A DNA stretch of 64,000 nt from Paenibacillus eucommiae (GCF_017874215.1 NZ_JAGGLB010000003.1:521516-585515), one strand, 5' to 3'; counted from the stretch's first letter, positions 34,334 through 43,844 are shown. A program made the numbers and translations. Notes: generated by a model from the letters alone, not told the origin.

Positions 34334-35263
34334 TCACTTATTGAGATGGTTAGAATTTTTATTTTTATTAGTTAAAAAAGGGATCGGAATAGAGAATTTT
34401 TTGCAGTTGTTTTTCTTTTTTCCTTCCTTGTCAAAGTGCAAAGTTGCGTTAATTTCTCCGCCTAATACAATAATGATGCTTGATAAATACAGCCAAGTCA
34501 ATAGTACAATAATGCCGCCGATACTGCCGTACGTTTTGGAATAGCTGCCGAAATTATTCACGTAAAAAGAGAACAACACCGAGGTCACCACCCAACCCAC
34601 CGTAGCAAAAACAGCCCCGGGAAGCACTTCCTTGAATTTCAATCGCAAATTTGGCGTAAACAGGTAAAGCATAACAAACACAATGACCATGATCGCTAAC
34701 GGAATTAAAAATTGAGTGAAAGTCCAGATCACTTCAAAGCTTCCTGGCAAATGAGCAAACTTGTAGAGCGATTCACCAATAATACGGCCAAAAACTAGCA
34801 TCAGAAAACAAAGAGTAATCACTACAGCCAGCACGATGGTAAACAGCACAGATAATCCTCTGACCTTCCAAAATGGGCGGGTTTCCTCAACATCATAAGC
34901 TTTATTCAAAGCCTTAATGACCGCATTCACTCCATTTGAGGCTGACCACAGGGCCGCTATTAAACCAATAGAGAGAATCGAGCCGCTTCTTGAATTCTGA
35001 ATCTCTTCGTAAACATTAAGAATCGTGTTGGACGACATATCCGGCATCACCCGGGCCATACCATCAATAAACTCACGCGCCTCGAAATCCGTAAAGCTGA
35101 GCACAGCAATTAGAAAAATAAGAAATGGAAAAAAGGAAAGAATCAAATAATACGTCAATTGCGCACCCATCGCAGGCACTTCATCATCTTGAAAGCGGCA
35201 GTACAAATCTTCTACAAAGTTAGTATCCTTATTATTTTTAACAGGTTCTGAAGTTTTATTCAT
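34334..35263 (-). CDS. YihY/BrkB family membrane protein
   Basis: A 309-residue protein with six hydrophobic segments. Signatures of the YihY/UPF0761 family: DDEVPAMGAQLTYYLILSFFPFLIFLIAVL, ALWSASNGVNAVIKALNKAYDVEETRPFWKVR, GAVFATVGWVVTSVLFSFYVNNFGSYSKTYGSIGGIIVLLTWLYLSS. The old label ribonuclease BN is a misnomer; the molecular role is unproven. Start chosen at ATG 35263, nine bases after AAGGAG. First gene of a likely three-gene operon with the AI-2E transporter and the Rieske protein. Confidence 0.9.
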   Translation of the reverse strand: MNKTSEPVKNNKDTNFVEDLYCRFQDDEVPAMGAQLTYYLILSFFPFLIFLIAVLSFTDFEAREFIDGMARVMPDMSSNTILNVYEEIQNSRSGSILSIGLIAALWSASNGVNAVIKALNKAYDVEETRPFWKVRGLSVLFTIVLAVVITLCFLMLVFGRIIGESLYKFAHLPGSFEVIWTFTQFLIPLAIMVIVFVMLYLFTPNLRLKFKEVLPGAVFATVGWVVTSVLFSFYVNNFGSYSKTYGSIGGIIVLLTWLYLSSIIIVLGGEINATLHFDKEGKKKNNCKKFSIPIPFLTNKNKNSNHLNK

Positions 35264-35502
35264 AGACATCGGCTCCTTAAACTTAAACTATTTGCACATC
35301 TATTTGCACAACTACCCTATAAATAGTTATATAGGTATTATTAAAGGTATGTAGTTCATCTATAATTATCCTCAAACTCTTCCCATGCATCCTTCCGTTA
35401 ACATTCCTATAATTTCGTTTGCAAAAAAGCAGCTAGGGATCTGTCTTCATTGTTTACCCTTTTTCATGCAAGCTGACTCTTATGGATAGAAAAAAATACC
35501 TT
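35264..35502. other. intergenic space upstream of the YihY gene
   Basis: About 240 A+T-rich bases. TATTTGCACA occurs twice at about 35289-35312. It presumably holds the operon promoter, but I cannot place -35 and -10 with confidence. No gene seen. Confidence 0.5.
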
Positions 35503-35990
35503 GCGACTTCCTTTGAGGAGCGTGTTCATTACGTGTGTGCGTTACGGAGGGAAGGGATGTGGGCTCCAGCCGCTGTTAAAGATTTGTTCCCTTGAATGGT
35601 ATAGATGAGGCTGTAGAAACAAATCTTTAAAGGCGGACGCTTCCGCTCTTCCACCCACATCCCTTCCCTCTCTTTAGCTACAATCGCACGAACACCAAGC
35701 TCAAACGGGCAGCCAGCAAGGGTTTTTCTCCTGGTTGGAGGAGATTTCCTGGTGGGATCAGGCGCTGTAGATGAAGAACGGCCCACCAGCGCACACATGC
35801 TCATTTCGGCGGAAGGCGGGCTTCCTCCAGATGCTACTATCACTCCTACTCCCTACTCCTACTCCTACACTTACTCTTACTCTTACTCTCCTATCCCTTC
35901 TCTCTCAACTGCAAATTGCCGAACGCGCCACGCTCAAACCGATAGCGGACAGCCAGCAGGCGACTGTTTCCTGACGGAAGGGGTTAGTGA
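35503..35990. repeat. long-hairpin dispersed repeat, copy 3
   Basis: Begins GCGACTTCCTTTGAGG. Outer arms GGGAAGGGATGTGGG (35549-35563) and CCCACATCCCTTCCC (35654-35668) differ from copies 1 and 2, but on both sides together, so pairing is kept. Inner arms and the TCTTTAGCTACAATCGCACG tail are conserved. Downstream of the tail this copy has a (TACTCC/TACTCT)n tract at about 35842-35890, where the others have palindromes. Open frames inside are not conserved between copies. Confidence 0.9.
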
Positions 35991-36400
35991 TTATTATCTA
36001 AATTTGGATTTTTTTACAGATTCCATTCAACCCCACAATACTTTACCGCTGTAAAACAATGCTGCATCAATTGACGAACGTACACCCTGTATTCCGCCAA
36101 AAAATATGTACTTTCCAGAAAGTTTCTCACAACATGGATAGGTGACCACAACATTCCAGAAATCATCACCGGAGCATAGCATTTAGGCGGGTGAGCATAT
36201 GGACAACTAGGTTACGGACATGAGGTCCGCTATTTTACGATTTATCTCTTGGTTTGTGAGTTTATGTTTATTTTGGCGTTATTCAACACAACTCCATAAC
36301 TCCATAACTCCACAATAGGGGTTTTACATCGAGGCTATTCAAGTACTTTGCGGGGATCCGGGAGATTTATAGAAAGCTTCAAAATGGTTCAAAAAGGTGC
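35991..36400. other. gene-free stretch with minor repeats
   Basis: Apart from the CGGACATGAGGTCCGC element at 36212-36240 and three tandem AACTCCATA units at 36290-36316, nothing recognisable was seen. It lies between the third long-hairpin repeat and the terminator of the anti-sigma gene. Confidence 0.5.
36212..36240. repeat. CGGACAT family repeat, single copy
   Basis: TTACGGACATGAGGTCCGCTATTTTACG is related to the inverted pair at 55151-55286 (core CGGACATCAGATGCGCTATT). Within this copy CGGACATGAGGTCCG is itself nearly palindromic. Confidence 0.7.
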
Positions 36401-36429
36401 AAAAAAACTGGCCAACGGCCAGTTTTTTT
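36401..36429 (-). terminator. terminator of the sigma/anti-sigma operon
   Basis: Perfect stem of seven A, CTGGCC, loop AAC, GGCCAG, seven T, three bases after the anti-sigma stop. It works in either direction. Confidence 0.88.
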
Positions 36430-36431
36430 GC

Positions 36432-37832
36432 TTACTTTTCATTTGGTTCCTTCAATGGAATTTTTAGCTCAAGCTCCTGCGCAACCTCGAGAGGATCCAG
36501 CTCTATAGTTTTCACTTTAAGAGGTAGACTCCTATCCATTGGCGGAAATTTCTGGATAAATGAATAGGGTAATCCTTCCACAGCCATTAGGTCACTGATA
36601 CTTTTGATATATTTATTGCCTTCCTGATCTTCAATCCATATGGTTTCCGCTTGCACGTAAGGATCCTCACCATCTACCCTGAAATGCAGCAGTGTCCGAT
36701 CCTCCAGAAACTCCACCTTCGTAATTGTAACCTGACCAGCTTTTCCTTGAGACAAAGTAATGGGTAACTTCGTTTCATCAAGAAGGCCTTCGGCATAAAC
36801 ATACTTCTTATTGGGATCTGTAGAATAGGTTTTGGTGACTGGCCGGATGATTAAGTACTCAGGAATACTCGGCATGGGAGCCAGTCTTATTTGTTGTTCT
36901 GTTTTGCGCAGCACATCGCCGTCTTTGGTTGTACTATGTCCGCTTTCACCAAACCCTTGCAACATGATTCCCTTGTCATTAAACACCTGGAAGCCATCCG
37001 TTTGATATTGGAGCAGCCCCTTCTCCGGTTCTTCTGCTCCGGAAAGCAAAGGCTCGATCACATCCATTTCAATAGATGTAACTGCAGGGGTTAAGGTGAC
37101 CTTCTTTACATTAATTGTCTTGTCATGAAATTGAACAGTTGGGGCTTTATCAAACGTTTTGACAACAATGCCCTCCTTGAGCTTTGTAACCGGTATGTTA
37201 AACTCCCATAATCCCTTGATTTCCTTTGGCTCCCCGCCGCTCCAGTCAACCATACTTTCATACTGAACTTTCAAATTAAATTGCTCTGGAAGCTGCCCCC
37301 TCGGCCCGTAATCGACGATTCCAGCAAACAGACGATCACCAACCGATCTCCCATCTCCTCCTGCTGAGTATCCCAGCTTTCTCCCATTTACATACAAAAT
37401 ATCTCCACTCGGCCGAATATCCTGCCCAGTCTCGATGACATAACCGATAGATAAGCGAATTCCATCATACAGCACTTCCGTAATGGTCATAGTTATCCCT
37501 TTATCCTCTGCCGTTTCACTTACCTTGGAGGTAATCCCCATCTTACTGGAAATGCGGATACCCATGTCTCCAATCAGTTCAAAAGCGGATCCCAATACTG
37601 GTACATCTCTGAGTGCCTGTGCCATATTCGGATAAATTACGCCTGCTCCCGTCAAGCAAACTAAAGATACACAGACTACCGCGGCACTGTAAAATAATTT
37701 ACGAAGAAATTTGGGCTTCCTGCGCAAGCTCTCCAACGTTTCATCAACCCGCGAACTAATCATTGACGGAACATCCGGATGACTTCGCTGCAGCTTCTGC
37801 CTTAACTGTGTATCGTTCCATTGTTCATTCAT
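36432..37832 (-). CDS. DUF4179-type anti-sigma factor (membrane)
   Basis: A 466-residue protein with a short cytoplasmic N-terminus (about 45 residues), one membrane helix (KLFYSAAVVCVSLVCLTGAGVIY), then AQALRDVPVLGSAFELIGDMG, the DUF4179 start, and a large extracytoplasmic beta-rich region, including a DUF5643-like second half. Such proteins hold an ECF sigma factor at the membrane until a stress signal arrives. The gene overlaps the sigma factor gene by 8 bases, which supports the pairing. Confidence 0.85.
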   Translation of the reverse strand: MNEQWNDTQLRQKLQRSHPDVPSMISSRVDETLESLRRKPKFLRKLFYSAAVVCVSLVCLTGAGVIYPNMAQALRDVPVLGSAFELIGDMGIRISSKMGITSKVSETAEDKGITMTITEVLYDGIRLSIGYVIETGQDIRPSGDILYVNGRKLGYSAGGDGRSVGDRLFAGIVDYGPRGQLPEQFNLKVQYESMVDWSGGEPKEIKGLWEFNIPVTKLKEGIVVKTFDKAPTVQFHDKTINVKKVTLTPAVTSIEMDVIEPLLSGAEEPEKGLLQYQTDGFQVFNDKGIMLQGFGESGHSTTKDGDVLRKTEQQIRLAPMPSIPEYLIIRPVTKTYSTDPNKKYVYAEGLLDETKLPITLSQGKAGQVTITKVEFLEDRTLLHFRVDGEDPYVQAETIWIEDQEGNKYIKSISDLMAVEGLPYSFIQKFPPMDRSLPLKVKTIELDPLEVAQELELKIPLKEPNEK

Positions 37833-38352
37833 GCCATAGCCCCCTTTTCTCCCTGCCTTGCAAGTAATGAGCCAGCTTTTCCCGGGCCCGGTACAACCGG
37901 GACTTCACAGTTCCTTCAGGAACATCAAGCATCACTGCTATTTCCTTCAGCGGCAGATCCTCGGTGTAGAATAATGTAATAATGATCCGAAAATCTTCTT
38001 CCAATGAGGCTATCGCTTCTCCGATTTCCAAGTCACGATTGGTATCGTATTGACTTGCCCTTTCCACAAGCTCCGCCATAGGAATGACCTGACTGCTTCT
38101 TTTCTGAATCTTCTGGCACTCATTGATCAGAATGCGGATAAGCCAGGTTTTGAAATAGGCAGGCTCTCTAAGTGCACGAATGCCTTGGAAAGCTTTTAAA
38201 ATGGTCTCCTGTATAACATCTGCACATTCCGCATCCATTTTCAAAAACGATTTGGCCACCCTGTACATGCTGGGTTCATTTGCTTTGATCAAATGGACAA
38301 AAGCTTCATGATTTCCTTTTTGGGCCTTGAGCACATACGCTGATGGGTCCAC
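37825..38352 (-). CDS. ECF sigma factor, module 1
   Basis: A 175-residue RpoE-like sigma factor: region 2 (FVHLIKANEPSMYRVAKSFLKMDAECADVIQETILKAFQGI, with the DVIQET -10 recognition helix) and region 4 (LPLKEIAVMLDVPEGTVKSRLYRAREKL). Length is normal for the family. The start is the GTG at 38352, with AGAGGTG upstream; the frame stays open to 38385. Partnered by the overlapping DUF4179 anti-sigma gene. A GGGAACC box lies upstream, so it may drive its own transcription. Confidence 0.92.
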   Translation of the reverse strand: MDPSAYVLKAQKGNHEAFVHLIKANEPSMYRVAKSFLKMDAECADVIQETILKAFQGIRALREPAYFKTWLIRILINECQKIQKRSSQVIPMAELVERASQYDTNRDLEIGEAIASLEEDFRIIITLFYTEDLPLKEIAVMLDVPEGTVKSRLYRAREKLAHYLQGREKRGLWHE

Positions 38353-38383
38353 AACTTCACCTCTTTTTTCCGTTCTATATATC

Positions 38384-38414
38384 ATTAGATCATTTACTTA
38401 TCCGTCAGGTTCCC
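38384..38414 (-). promoter_or_regulatory. candidate ECF-type promoter, module 1
   Basis: Minus strand: GGGAACC (38414-38408), then TCTAAT (38389-38384), 19 bases after GGGAAC, about 30 bases before the sigma gene start. Module 2 has GGGAACT...GTCTAA with 18 bases, similarly placed. Confidence 0.45.
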
Positions 38415-38444
38415 GACTTAAAAAAAGAAATTTGGACCGGCAAA

Positions 38445-38484
38445 ATAAAGGACCCAGCCGTTAAACTTGGCAAGGTCCTTTTAT
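38445..38484 (-). terminator. terminator of the 38.6-kb hypothetical gene
   Basis: ATAAAGGACC / GGTCCTTTTAT with an inner GCC/GGC pairing. On the minus strand it ends in TTTATTTT, 75 bases after the stop. Confidence 0.7.
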
Positions 38485-38509
38485 TATAAGAAATCCAAAT
38501 ATTCATTGT

Positions 38510-38556
38510 AAGGGAACAAATCTTTAACAGCGGCTGGAGCCCACATCCCTTCCCTT
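38510..38556. repeat. half copy of the long-hairpin repeat, inverted
   Basis: AAGGGAACAAATCTTTAACAG followed by CGGCTGGAGCCCACATCCCTTCCC is the left half of the hairpin in reverse orientation. It matches copy 3 (GGATGTGGG type) best. It begins two bases past the stop codon of the neighbouring gene and lacks the partner arm. Confidence 0.85.
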
Positions 38557-38558
38557 GA

Positions 38559-39146
38559 TTACAGAGGAAAGGATGGAGTCGTGATGCTTCCGGGAGAGAA
38601 CAATATTTTCTTTGCTTGCCCGGCTGGAGCCGTATGCCCTTTCAAATAATCTCCGGTTAATTCAATATATACACCGTCAGCATCACGCTCAATGCCATAC
38701 CAGGATATCGATGAGCCGCGCCGCTGGAATTTCTTGCTTACGATCCCAGTCCAGCTGTTGGTATCAGGAGCCTCGTTTCCTTCCCAGAGGTAAAAATAAA
38801 CTTTTTTACCAGTTTTCATCTGAAACCGTTTGCTGGAACCGATGCGTTCGCTCATACTAATGTCATAAAAATTGCGGATGAAGCTCTCTTCAACAGCAGG
38901 GTATAACCAACAATCTGTTTCATTCATATGTACATAAGCAAGCTTAGAACGGGCAAAAGAACGGAAAATATCACAAACCTTACCATATGTTGCAGGCCGG
39001 CCGTCCAATAAGGGATTCCCCGAACGGGTTTGGAATTCTGAGTATCCATAATTATCTACAATGATTTGCGAAATTTGCGAAGCACTGCTCATCCCACTTG
39101 CCGCCAGCCCGCATATAAAAAGCTTCACTTCATCCCAAGGAATCAT
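38559..39146 (-). CDS. conserved hypothetical protein
   Basis: A 195-residue protein with no signal peptide or membrane segment. It opens with MIPWDEVKLFICGLAASGMSSASQISQIIVDNYGY, followed by RATYGKVCDIFRSFARSKLAYVHMNETDCWLYP and a strand-rich second half (KKVYFYLWEGNEAPDTNSWTGIVSKKFQRR, GIERDADGVYIEL). It looks like a Paenibacillus-type conserved unknown; no motif tells its function. The frame stays open to a TTG at 39170, but the ATG at 39146 begins the conserved-looking part. Half of a long-hairpin repeat lies right after its stop. Confidence 0.65.
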   Translation of the reverse strand: MIPWDEVKLFICGLAASGMSSASQISQIIVDNYGYSEFQTRSGNPLLDGRPATYGKVCDIFRSFARSKLAYVHMNETDCWLYPAVEESFIRNFYDISMSERIGSSKRFQMKTGKKVYFYLWEGNEAPDTNSWTGIVSKKFQRRGSSISWYGIERDADGVYIELTGDYLKGHTAPAGQAKKILFSPGSITTPSFPL

Positions 39147-39291
39147 CTCGCACCATTCTTTCCCTATCAAGTTTCTTTTATTATAGCAAAGAAAATGTCG
39201 AATAGGGAATAAATTACAAATGAAACCATAAAAAATAAATGGGTGCCATTACATTTTCACCAGATAATGGAACCCCAAACTTTTTGCCAAG

Positions 39292-40608
39292 CTATGTGTT
39301 GATTATATATTGATTAACGATAGATTTAATAAGCTCCAAGCGACCGGATTCATTGAAGATAGGCTTGTTCTGAAGAGCGTAAGCCTCCAAGGTATGGAAG
39401 TTGGCTCTGCCAGCAGCAATCTCGGCGCCAATGCCTGATTTAAATGAAGAATACCGCTGTTCAATCACATTGTCCAGAGCGCGTTCTTCAATCAGCTTGG
39501 CAGCAATCTGCAGCCCTCTGGCGAAGGTATCCATACCAGCGATGTGCGCATACACACCATCAATGGGCTCGAAAGAGGAGCGGCGCACCTTGGCATCAAA
39601 GTTAACACCACCCCGCCCAATCCCGCCTTCATTCTGAAGAATTTCATACATCGCCAGCGTCGATGCGTACAGATCTGTAGGGAACTCATCGGTATCCCAG
39701 CCAAGCAGCATATCACCTTGATTAGCATCTATCGAGCCCAGCACGCCATTAACTCGCGCCAGACGAAGCTCATGCTCAAAGGTATGGCCAGCTAGTGTTG
39801 CATGGTTGGCTTCAGCATTGATTTTGAAATAAGGGATGAGTTCGTATTTATGTAGAAAGGATAGTGTAGTAGCCACATCAAAATCATATTGATGCTTAGT
39901 AGGTTCTTTAGGTTTGGGCTCAATCAGGAACTGTGCATCGAATCCAATTTCCTTAGCATAATCGACTGCCATATGGAGGAATCGCGCCAGGTTATCCAAT
40001 TCAAAGCCTAAATCTGTGTTCAACAGAGACTCGTACCCTTCTCTGCCTCCCCAGAAAACGTAATTTTCCGCACCCAGCTCTTTTCCTTGCTCTAACGCTT
40101 TCTTTACCTGAGCTCCTGCGTACGCAAATACATCAGCATTACTGCTCGTTGCCGCTCCATGAACGAAGCGGGGATGGGTAAACATGTTAGCCGTATTCCA
40201 CAGCAGCTTCCTGCTGCTTGCCTTCATGTTAGCTTTGATGAGTGCCACAATCGTATCCAGGTTTTGGTTAGTCTCCTGCAGTGTATTTCCTTCGGGAGCA
40301 ATATCGCGATCATGGAAGCAGAAATAGTCCACGTCAAGGATGTCCAGCAGCTCAAAGCAAGCTTCAACACGTGCTTTCGCCAGGTCCATTCCCGTGTATG
40401 CGTCCCAACCACGCAGGGCTGTTCCTACACCGAACGGATCGGAGCCGTTTGCCGTAAAAGAATGCCAGTACGCAACAGAAAAGCGTAGGTGCTCACGCAT
40501 TGTTTTACCGAAAATCACTTGATCAGGGTTGTAAAATTTGTAAGCTGTCGGATTCGTTGATTGCTTGCCCTCATATCGAATTGTTTGTACATTACCAAAA
40601 TAGCTCAT
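39292..40608 (-). CDS. xylA: xylose isomerase
   Basis: A 438-residue enzyme converting D-xylose to D-xylulose, of usual length for the long (type II) bacterial form. Active-site residues: His99 in FCFHDRD, Glu230 and Lys232 in [17 protein letters not shown], and the metal-binding [13 protein letters not shown] and [23 protein letters not shown] lies before the ATG. Divergent from the XylR-type repressor. No xylulokinase gene follows; the next gene is an unrelated unknown, so xylB must be elsewhere. Confidence 0.97.
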   Translation of the reverse strand: MSYFGNVQTIRYEGKQSTNPTAYKFYNPDQVIFGKTMREHLRFSVAYWHSFTANGSDPFGVGTALRGWDAYTGMDLAKARVEACFELLDILDVDYFCFHDRDIAPEGNTLQETNQNLDTIVALIKANMKASSRKLLWNTANMFTHPRFVHGAATSSNADVFAYAGAQVKKALEQGKELGAENYVFWGGREGYESLLNTDLGFELDNLARFLHMAVDYAKEIGFDAQFLIEPKPKEPTKHQYDFDVATTLSFLHKYELIPYFKINAEANHATLAGHTFEHELRLARVNGVLGSIDANQGDMLLGWDTDEFPTDLYASTLAMYEILQNEGGIGRGGVNFDAKVRRSSFEPIDGVYAHIAGMDTFARGLQIAAKLIEERALDNVIEQRYSSFKSGIGAEIAAGRANFHTLEAYALQNKPIFNESGRLELIKSIVNQYIINT

Positions 40609-40653
40609 CGGTATGTCCCTCCGGATAATTAAGTTAGGGTATCTTGCAGTTCT

Positions 40654-40693
40654 ATAATATCACCTTGCCAAAAGTTTGTAAATTCATTAAACT
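40654..40693 (-). promoter_or_regulatory. xylA promoter with XylR operator
   Basis: Minus strand: TTTACA (40682-40677), 17 bases, TATTAT (40659-40654). The inverted repeat AGTTT...AAACT (40673-40693), in the larger context TTAGTTTAATGAATTTACAAACT, resembles the xyl operator of Bacilli (TTAGTTTGTTT-n-AACAAACTAA). It covers the -35. On the plus strand TATAAT at 40736-40741 probably belongs to the xylR promoter. Confidence 0.7.
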
Positions 40694-40782
40694 AACTTAG
40701 CTGGTGCACAACATGTTTCTTCATGCTAAACTATTTATAATCATCTAAAAATGGCAACAACGTAATAAAACTGGAGGCCCCA

Positions 40783-41976
40783 ATGAAGCAAACGGGAGAT
40801 TTAAACTTAATCAAAAAAATTAACAAGTCCATTGTGCTGGATTATCTGCGCCGCCACTCTCCTATTTCACGCGCCCGCATAGCAGAGCTGACAGGGCTGA
40901 CGAAAGCTACTGTGTCCAGTCTGGTAAATGAGCTGATCACCAGCAATCTGGCCCACGAAATTGGTGCCGGGATGTCCAGTGGCGGACGCAAGCCCATGAT
41001 GCTGCATTTTCACGCTGCAGCCGGATATGCGATAGGTATTGATCTTGGTGTCAATTATATCCTTGCTGCTTTAACCGACTTAAGCGGCACGCTCATAGAT
41101 GAATATAAGCTTGAGCATCAGAATTCCTCACTGGAGCAGGTGATCGAGCTTATCCAAGCATCAATCCGGGTGATGATTGCACGGGCACCCCAAAGCACTT
41201 ATGGTATTGTTGGCATTGGAATTGGAGTTCCAGGCATTAGTGACGAGCAAGGAAATGTGCTTTTTGCACCTAATCTGGGCTGGCAGCATGTCCCGCTCAG
41301 GAACCTAATAGAAAATGAATTTAATCTTCCCGTCGTTATCGATAATGAAGCCAATGCTGGTGCTGTCGGTGAGAAACAGTTCGGAATAGGCAAATCTGCC
41401 GCTCAACTGGTTTATTTAAGTATTGGCATGGGGATCGGAACGGGAATTATTCTTAAAGGTGAACTATTCCGCGGATCCTCAGGCTTCTCTGGGGAAGTCG
41501 GGCATGCATCTATCCAATATGACGGCAAAACTTGTGTGTGTGGAAACTATGGATGCTGGGAGCTCTATGCCTCGGAAAATGCGCTTTTGGAAGCAGGACG
41601 GCTCGAATTCTCTGATCCGAAAATCACCCTTGAGCAGCTGCTTAAGCTCGCCGGTGAGGGCAGCTTGGAGGCCAAAGCGTTATTCACACAATTAGGCCGT
41701 TTCCTCGGCATTGGAATCGTGATGATTATCAACACATATAATCCGGAAATGATTGTCATAGGAGGACGAATTGCTTTAGCCCAGCAATGGCTAATGACGC
41801 CTATGCAGGCAGAGATTACTAAGCGTTCACACCCGTACCCGCTTCAGCAGCTGCATGTTCAATTCTCAGAGCTAGGCAGCAAAGCAGCTGTTCTAGGCGC
41901 TTGCTCATTTGCCATATCTTCATTTTTCTCATCCAATAAAGTGATGGTCGAACTGCAAAGTTATTTTCCTGATTAA
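40783..41976 (+). CDS. xylR: XylR-type ROK repressor
   Basis: A 397-residue ROK-family regulator. N-terminal winged helix (LDYLRRHSPISRARIAELTGLTKATVSSLVNELI...GRKPMMLHF), then a sugar-kinase-like domain with AIGIDLGVNYI, GIGIGVPG, the DNEANAGAVGE sugar-binding motif, GMGIGTGIILKGELFRGSSGFSGEVGH and the zinc site CVCGNYGCWE. It should repress xylA until xylose binds. The divergent xylA gene and the operator between them support this identity over other ROK repressors. Confidence 0.92.
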   Translation: MKQTGDLNLIKKINKSIVLDYLRRHSPISRARIAELTGLTKATVSSLVNELITSNLAHEIGAGMSSGGRKPMMLHFHAAAGYAIGIDLGVNYILAALTDLSGTLIDEYKLEHQNSSLEQVIELIQASIRVMIARAPQSTYGIVGIGIGVPGISDEQGNVLFAPNLGWQHVPLRNLIENEFNLPVVIDNEANAGAVGEKQFGIGKSAAQLVYLSIGMGIGTGIILKGELFRGSSGFSGEVGHASIQYDGKTCVCGNYGCWELYASENALLEAGRLEFSDPKITLEQLLKLAGEGSLEAKALFTQLGRFLGIGIVMIINTYNPEMIVIGGRIALAQQWLMTPMQAEITKRSHPYPLQQLHVQFSELGSKAAVLGACSFAISSFFSSNKVMVELQSYFPD

Positions 41977-41991
41977 ATCCCTGCCGCACGA

Positions 41992-42032
41992 AAAAGCCGT
42001 TCCCCCTAACTTACGGAGGAATCAGCTTTTAG
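41992..42032. terminator. hairpin between convergent xylR and ABC gene
   Basis: AAAAGC-GTTCCCCC / GGAGGAATC-GCTTTT. Its right arm overlaps the last codons of the ABC exporter gene. Confidence 0.5.
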
Positions 42033-43844
42033 TTTACCCATGGAGTGTGAATACAAGCGTTCGTAGAGCCCCCGCTTTTTGATTAGCTGAGCATGTGTCC
42101 CTTGTTCAATAATGCGCCCTTGACTCATAACAATAATGCGGTCAGCCTGCATAATCGTTGACAAGCGGTGGGCTATCACAAGTGTTGTTCTTCCTTCTGA
42201 AACGACCTGCAAAGCATCCTGCACCCATTGTTCCGTCTGCGAGTCCAGGTTGGCGGTTGCTTCATCCAGAATCAGAATTTTCGGCTTGAACACAACAATT
42301 CTCGCAAAGGATATCAACTGCCGCTCTCCGGCAGAGAGGCCGCTTCCCCGCTCCGACAAATGTGTATCATAACCGTTCTGCATGCGCTCAACAAGCATCT
42401 CTGCCCCGACAAACTGGCACGCTTCTATAACCTCTTCACGGGAGATGCTTTCATCGAACAGTCTTACATTGTCTATCAGACTCCCTGAATACAGGAAAGG
42501 CTCTTGCTGCACTAGTCCAATCATCCGCTGCAGGGATGCATGGGATATTTCACGAATATCCGTTCCATCAATCTTAATGCTGCCCTCCTGCACATCATAC
42601 ATCCGGCACAGCAAGCTCATCAGCGAGCTCTTACCCGCACCCGTCGTTCCCACGATACCGATCATTTGCCCTGCTCCGATATGCAAATCCAGATTGGAAA
42701 TAATCGGGCGGTCCTCCTGATAGCCGAAGCGGATATGGTCATATTCGATCTCCCCTTTTACCTTCGACAGATCGATATTTCGTGGAGATTCCGCCTCTTG
42801 AACTATGGGCTTCACTGAAAATACCCGCCAAAGGCGTTCCATGGAGACCATGGCAGATTGCAAAGTATTCCATTGCTGTGTAATGGAGTTGATCGGTTGA
42901 AAGAATTGACGAATGTACGTAATAAATGCGTATAATACACCGAATTCCATTTGCTTATGAAATACGGCCATCCCCCCTAGCCAAGTAATAAAAGCGATGG
43001 ACAGGTTGCCCAAAATATCAAATGACCGGTTGAACAGCACATTCGTCCGGATCTCCCGTAAATTAGCCTTCAAATATTTATGATTGCGTTCGCTAAAATA
43101 GCTTTCCTGCTCCTTCTCCTGATGAAAGGCCTGGATCAGATTCATGCCCGCCAGATTCTCAGCCACAAAGCCAATCAGTCGCGATAGCTGGGCTCTGGCC
43201 ATTTGATACGTTTTGCGCATATAGCTGCGAAATCCTATAGCAATTGCGGCGATAATCGGCAACAGGATCATACTGTAACCAGCCAATACCGGGTCTAAGT
43301 GAAACATCAATATAGTAATAAACAGCAGCGTCATGCCATCCCGGACAAGACTGAGGAAAACCTGTGTAAAAAATTGATTTAAAGCTTCTGTATCACTTGA
43401 TACATGGGTAACGAGACTGCCGCTGGAGAAGCGATCAAAAAAGGACATCGACAGCTTGGTAATATGGTCGAACAGCTCCTTGCGAATACGTCCGACTATG
43501 CTCTGCGCCGCATATTGCAGTAAATTGCTCTGAAAATAGCTGAAAGTAAGCCCGATAATTGACAAGCCTACATAAATAGCACCCACAATGACCAGCGCCC
43601 GAAAATCATTTTTCCCTGCGAGCAAGTTATCATCAATGATAATTTTCATTAAATAGGGCTGAAGTAAATCGGCTGATATCGCCAGCAGGGTACAGAAAAA
43701 AACAGCCAAAAACGTAAAGCGGAAAGGTTTCGTATAAGCAAGGATCGCTTTGAAAGCAGCTCGCCGGTTTGCTTTGCTAACGGTATTGCTGCTGTTAACT
43801 TCCTCCTCAGGCTTAACACTTTTACTTGCCTTCTGCATCTGCAT
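42006..43844 (-). CDS. heterodimeric ABC exporter subunit (YheH/BmrD-like)
   Basis: A 612-residue half-transporter: six membrane helices (about residues 40-330; STDTEALNQFF and RELFDHITKLSMSFFDRFSSGSLVTHVSSD coupling region), then an ATPase domain with Walker A GTTGAGKSS, Q-loop LVQQEPFLYSGSL, signature LSAGERQLISFAR, Walker B KILILDEATANLD and the switch AHRLST. Paired with the preceding half-transporter, as in the B. subtilis YheI/YheH (BmrC/BmrD) multidrug exporter. ATG 43844 has a GGAGGG site; it overlaps the upstream gene by 23 bases. Confidence 0.9.
   Translation of the reverse strand: MQMQKASKSVKPEEEVNSSNTVSKANRRAAFKAILAYTKPFRFTFLAVFFCTLLAISADLLQPYLMKIIIDDNLLAGKNDFRALVIVGAIYVGLSIIGLTFSYFQSNLLQYAAQSIVGRIRKELFDHITKLSMSFFDRFSSGSLVTHVSSDTEALNQFFTQVFLSLVRDGMTLLFITILMFHLDPVLAGYSMILLPIIAAIAIGFRSYMRKTYQMARAQLSRLIGFVAENLAGMNLIQAFHQEKEQESYFSERNHKYLKANLREIRTNVLFNRSFDILGNLSIAFITWLGGMAVFHKQMEFGVLYAFITYIRQFFQPINSITQQWNTLQSAMVSMERLWRVFSVKPIVQEAESPRNIDLSKVKGEIEYDHIRFGYQEDRPIISNLDLHIGAGQMIGIVGTTGAGKSSLMSLLCRMYDVQEGSIKIDGTDIREISHASLQRMIGLVQQEPFLYSGSLIDNVRLFDESISREEVIEACQFVGAEMLVERMQNGYDTHLSERGSGLSAGERQLISFARIVVFKPKILILDEATANLDSQTEQWVQDALQVVSEGRTTLVIAHRLSTIMQADRIIVMSQGRIIEQGTHAQLIKKRGLYERLYSHSMGKLKADSSVS

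Noticed and set aside
34334..35263. Ribonuclease BN for the YihY protein
   Set aside because: That label was a database error; the protein is a membrane protein with no nuclease motif.
35752..36054. Open frames of 67-104 residues in and next to the third repeat
   Set aside because: They come from low-complexity CT-rich sequence and repeat DNA; no start site or conserved protein pattern.
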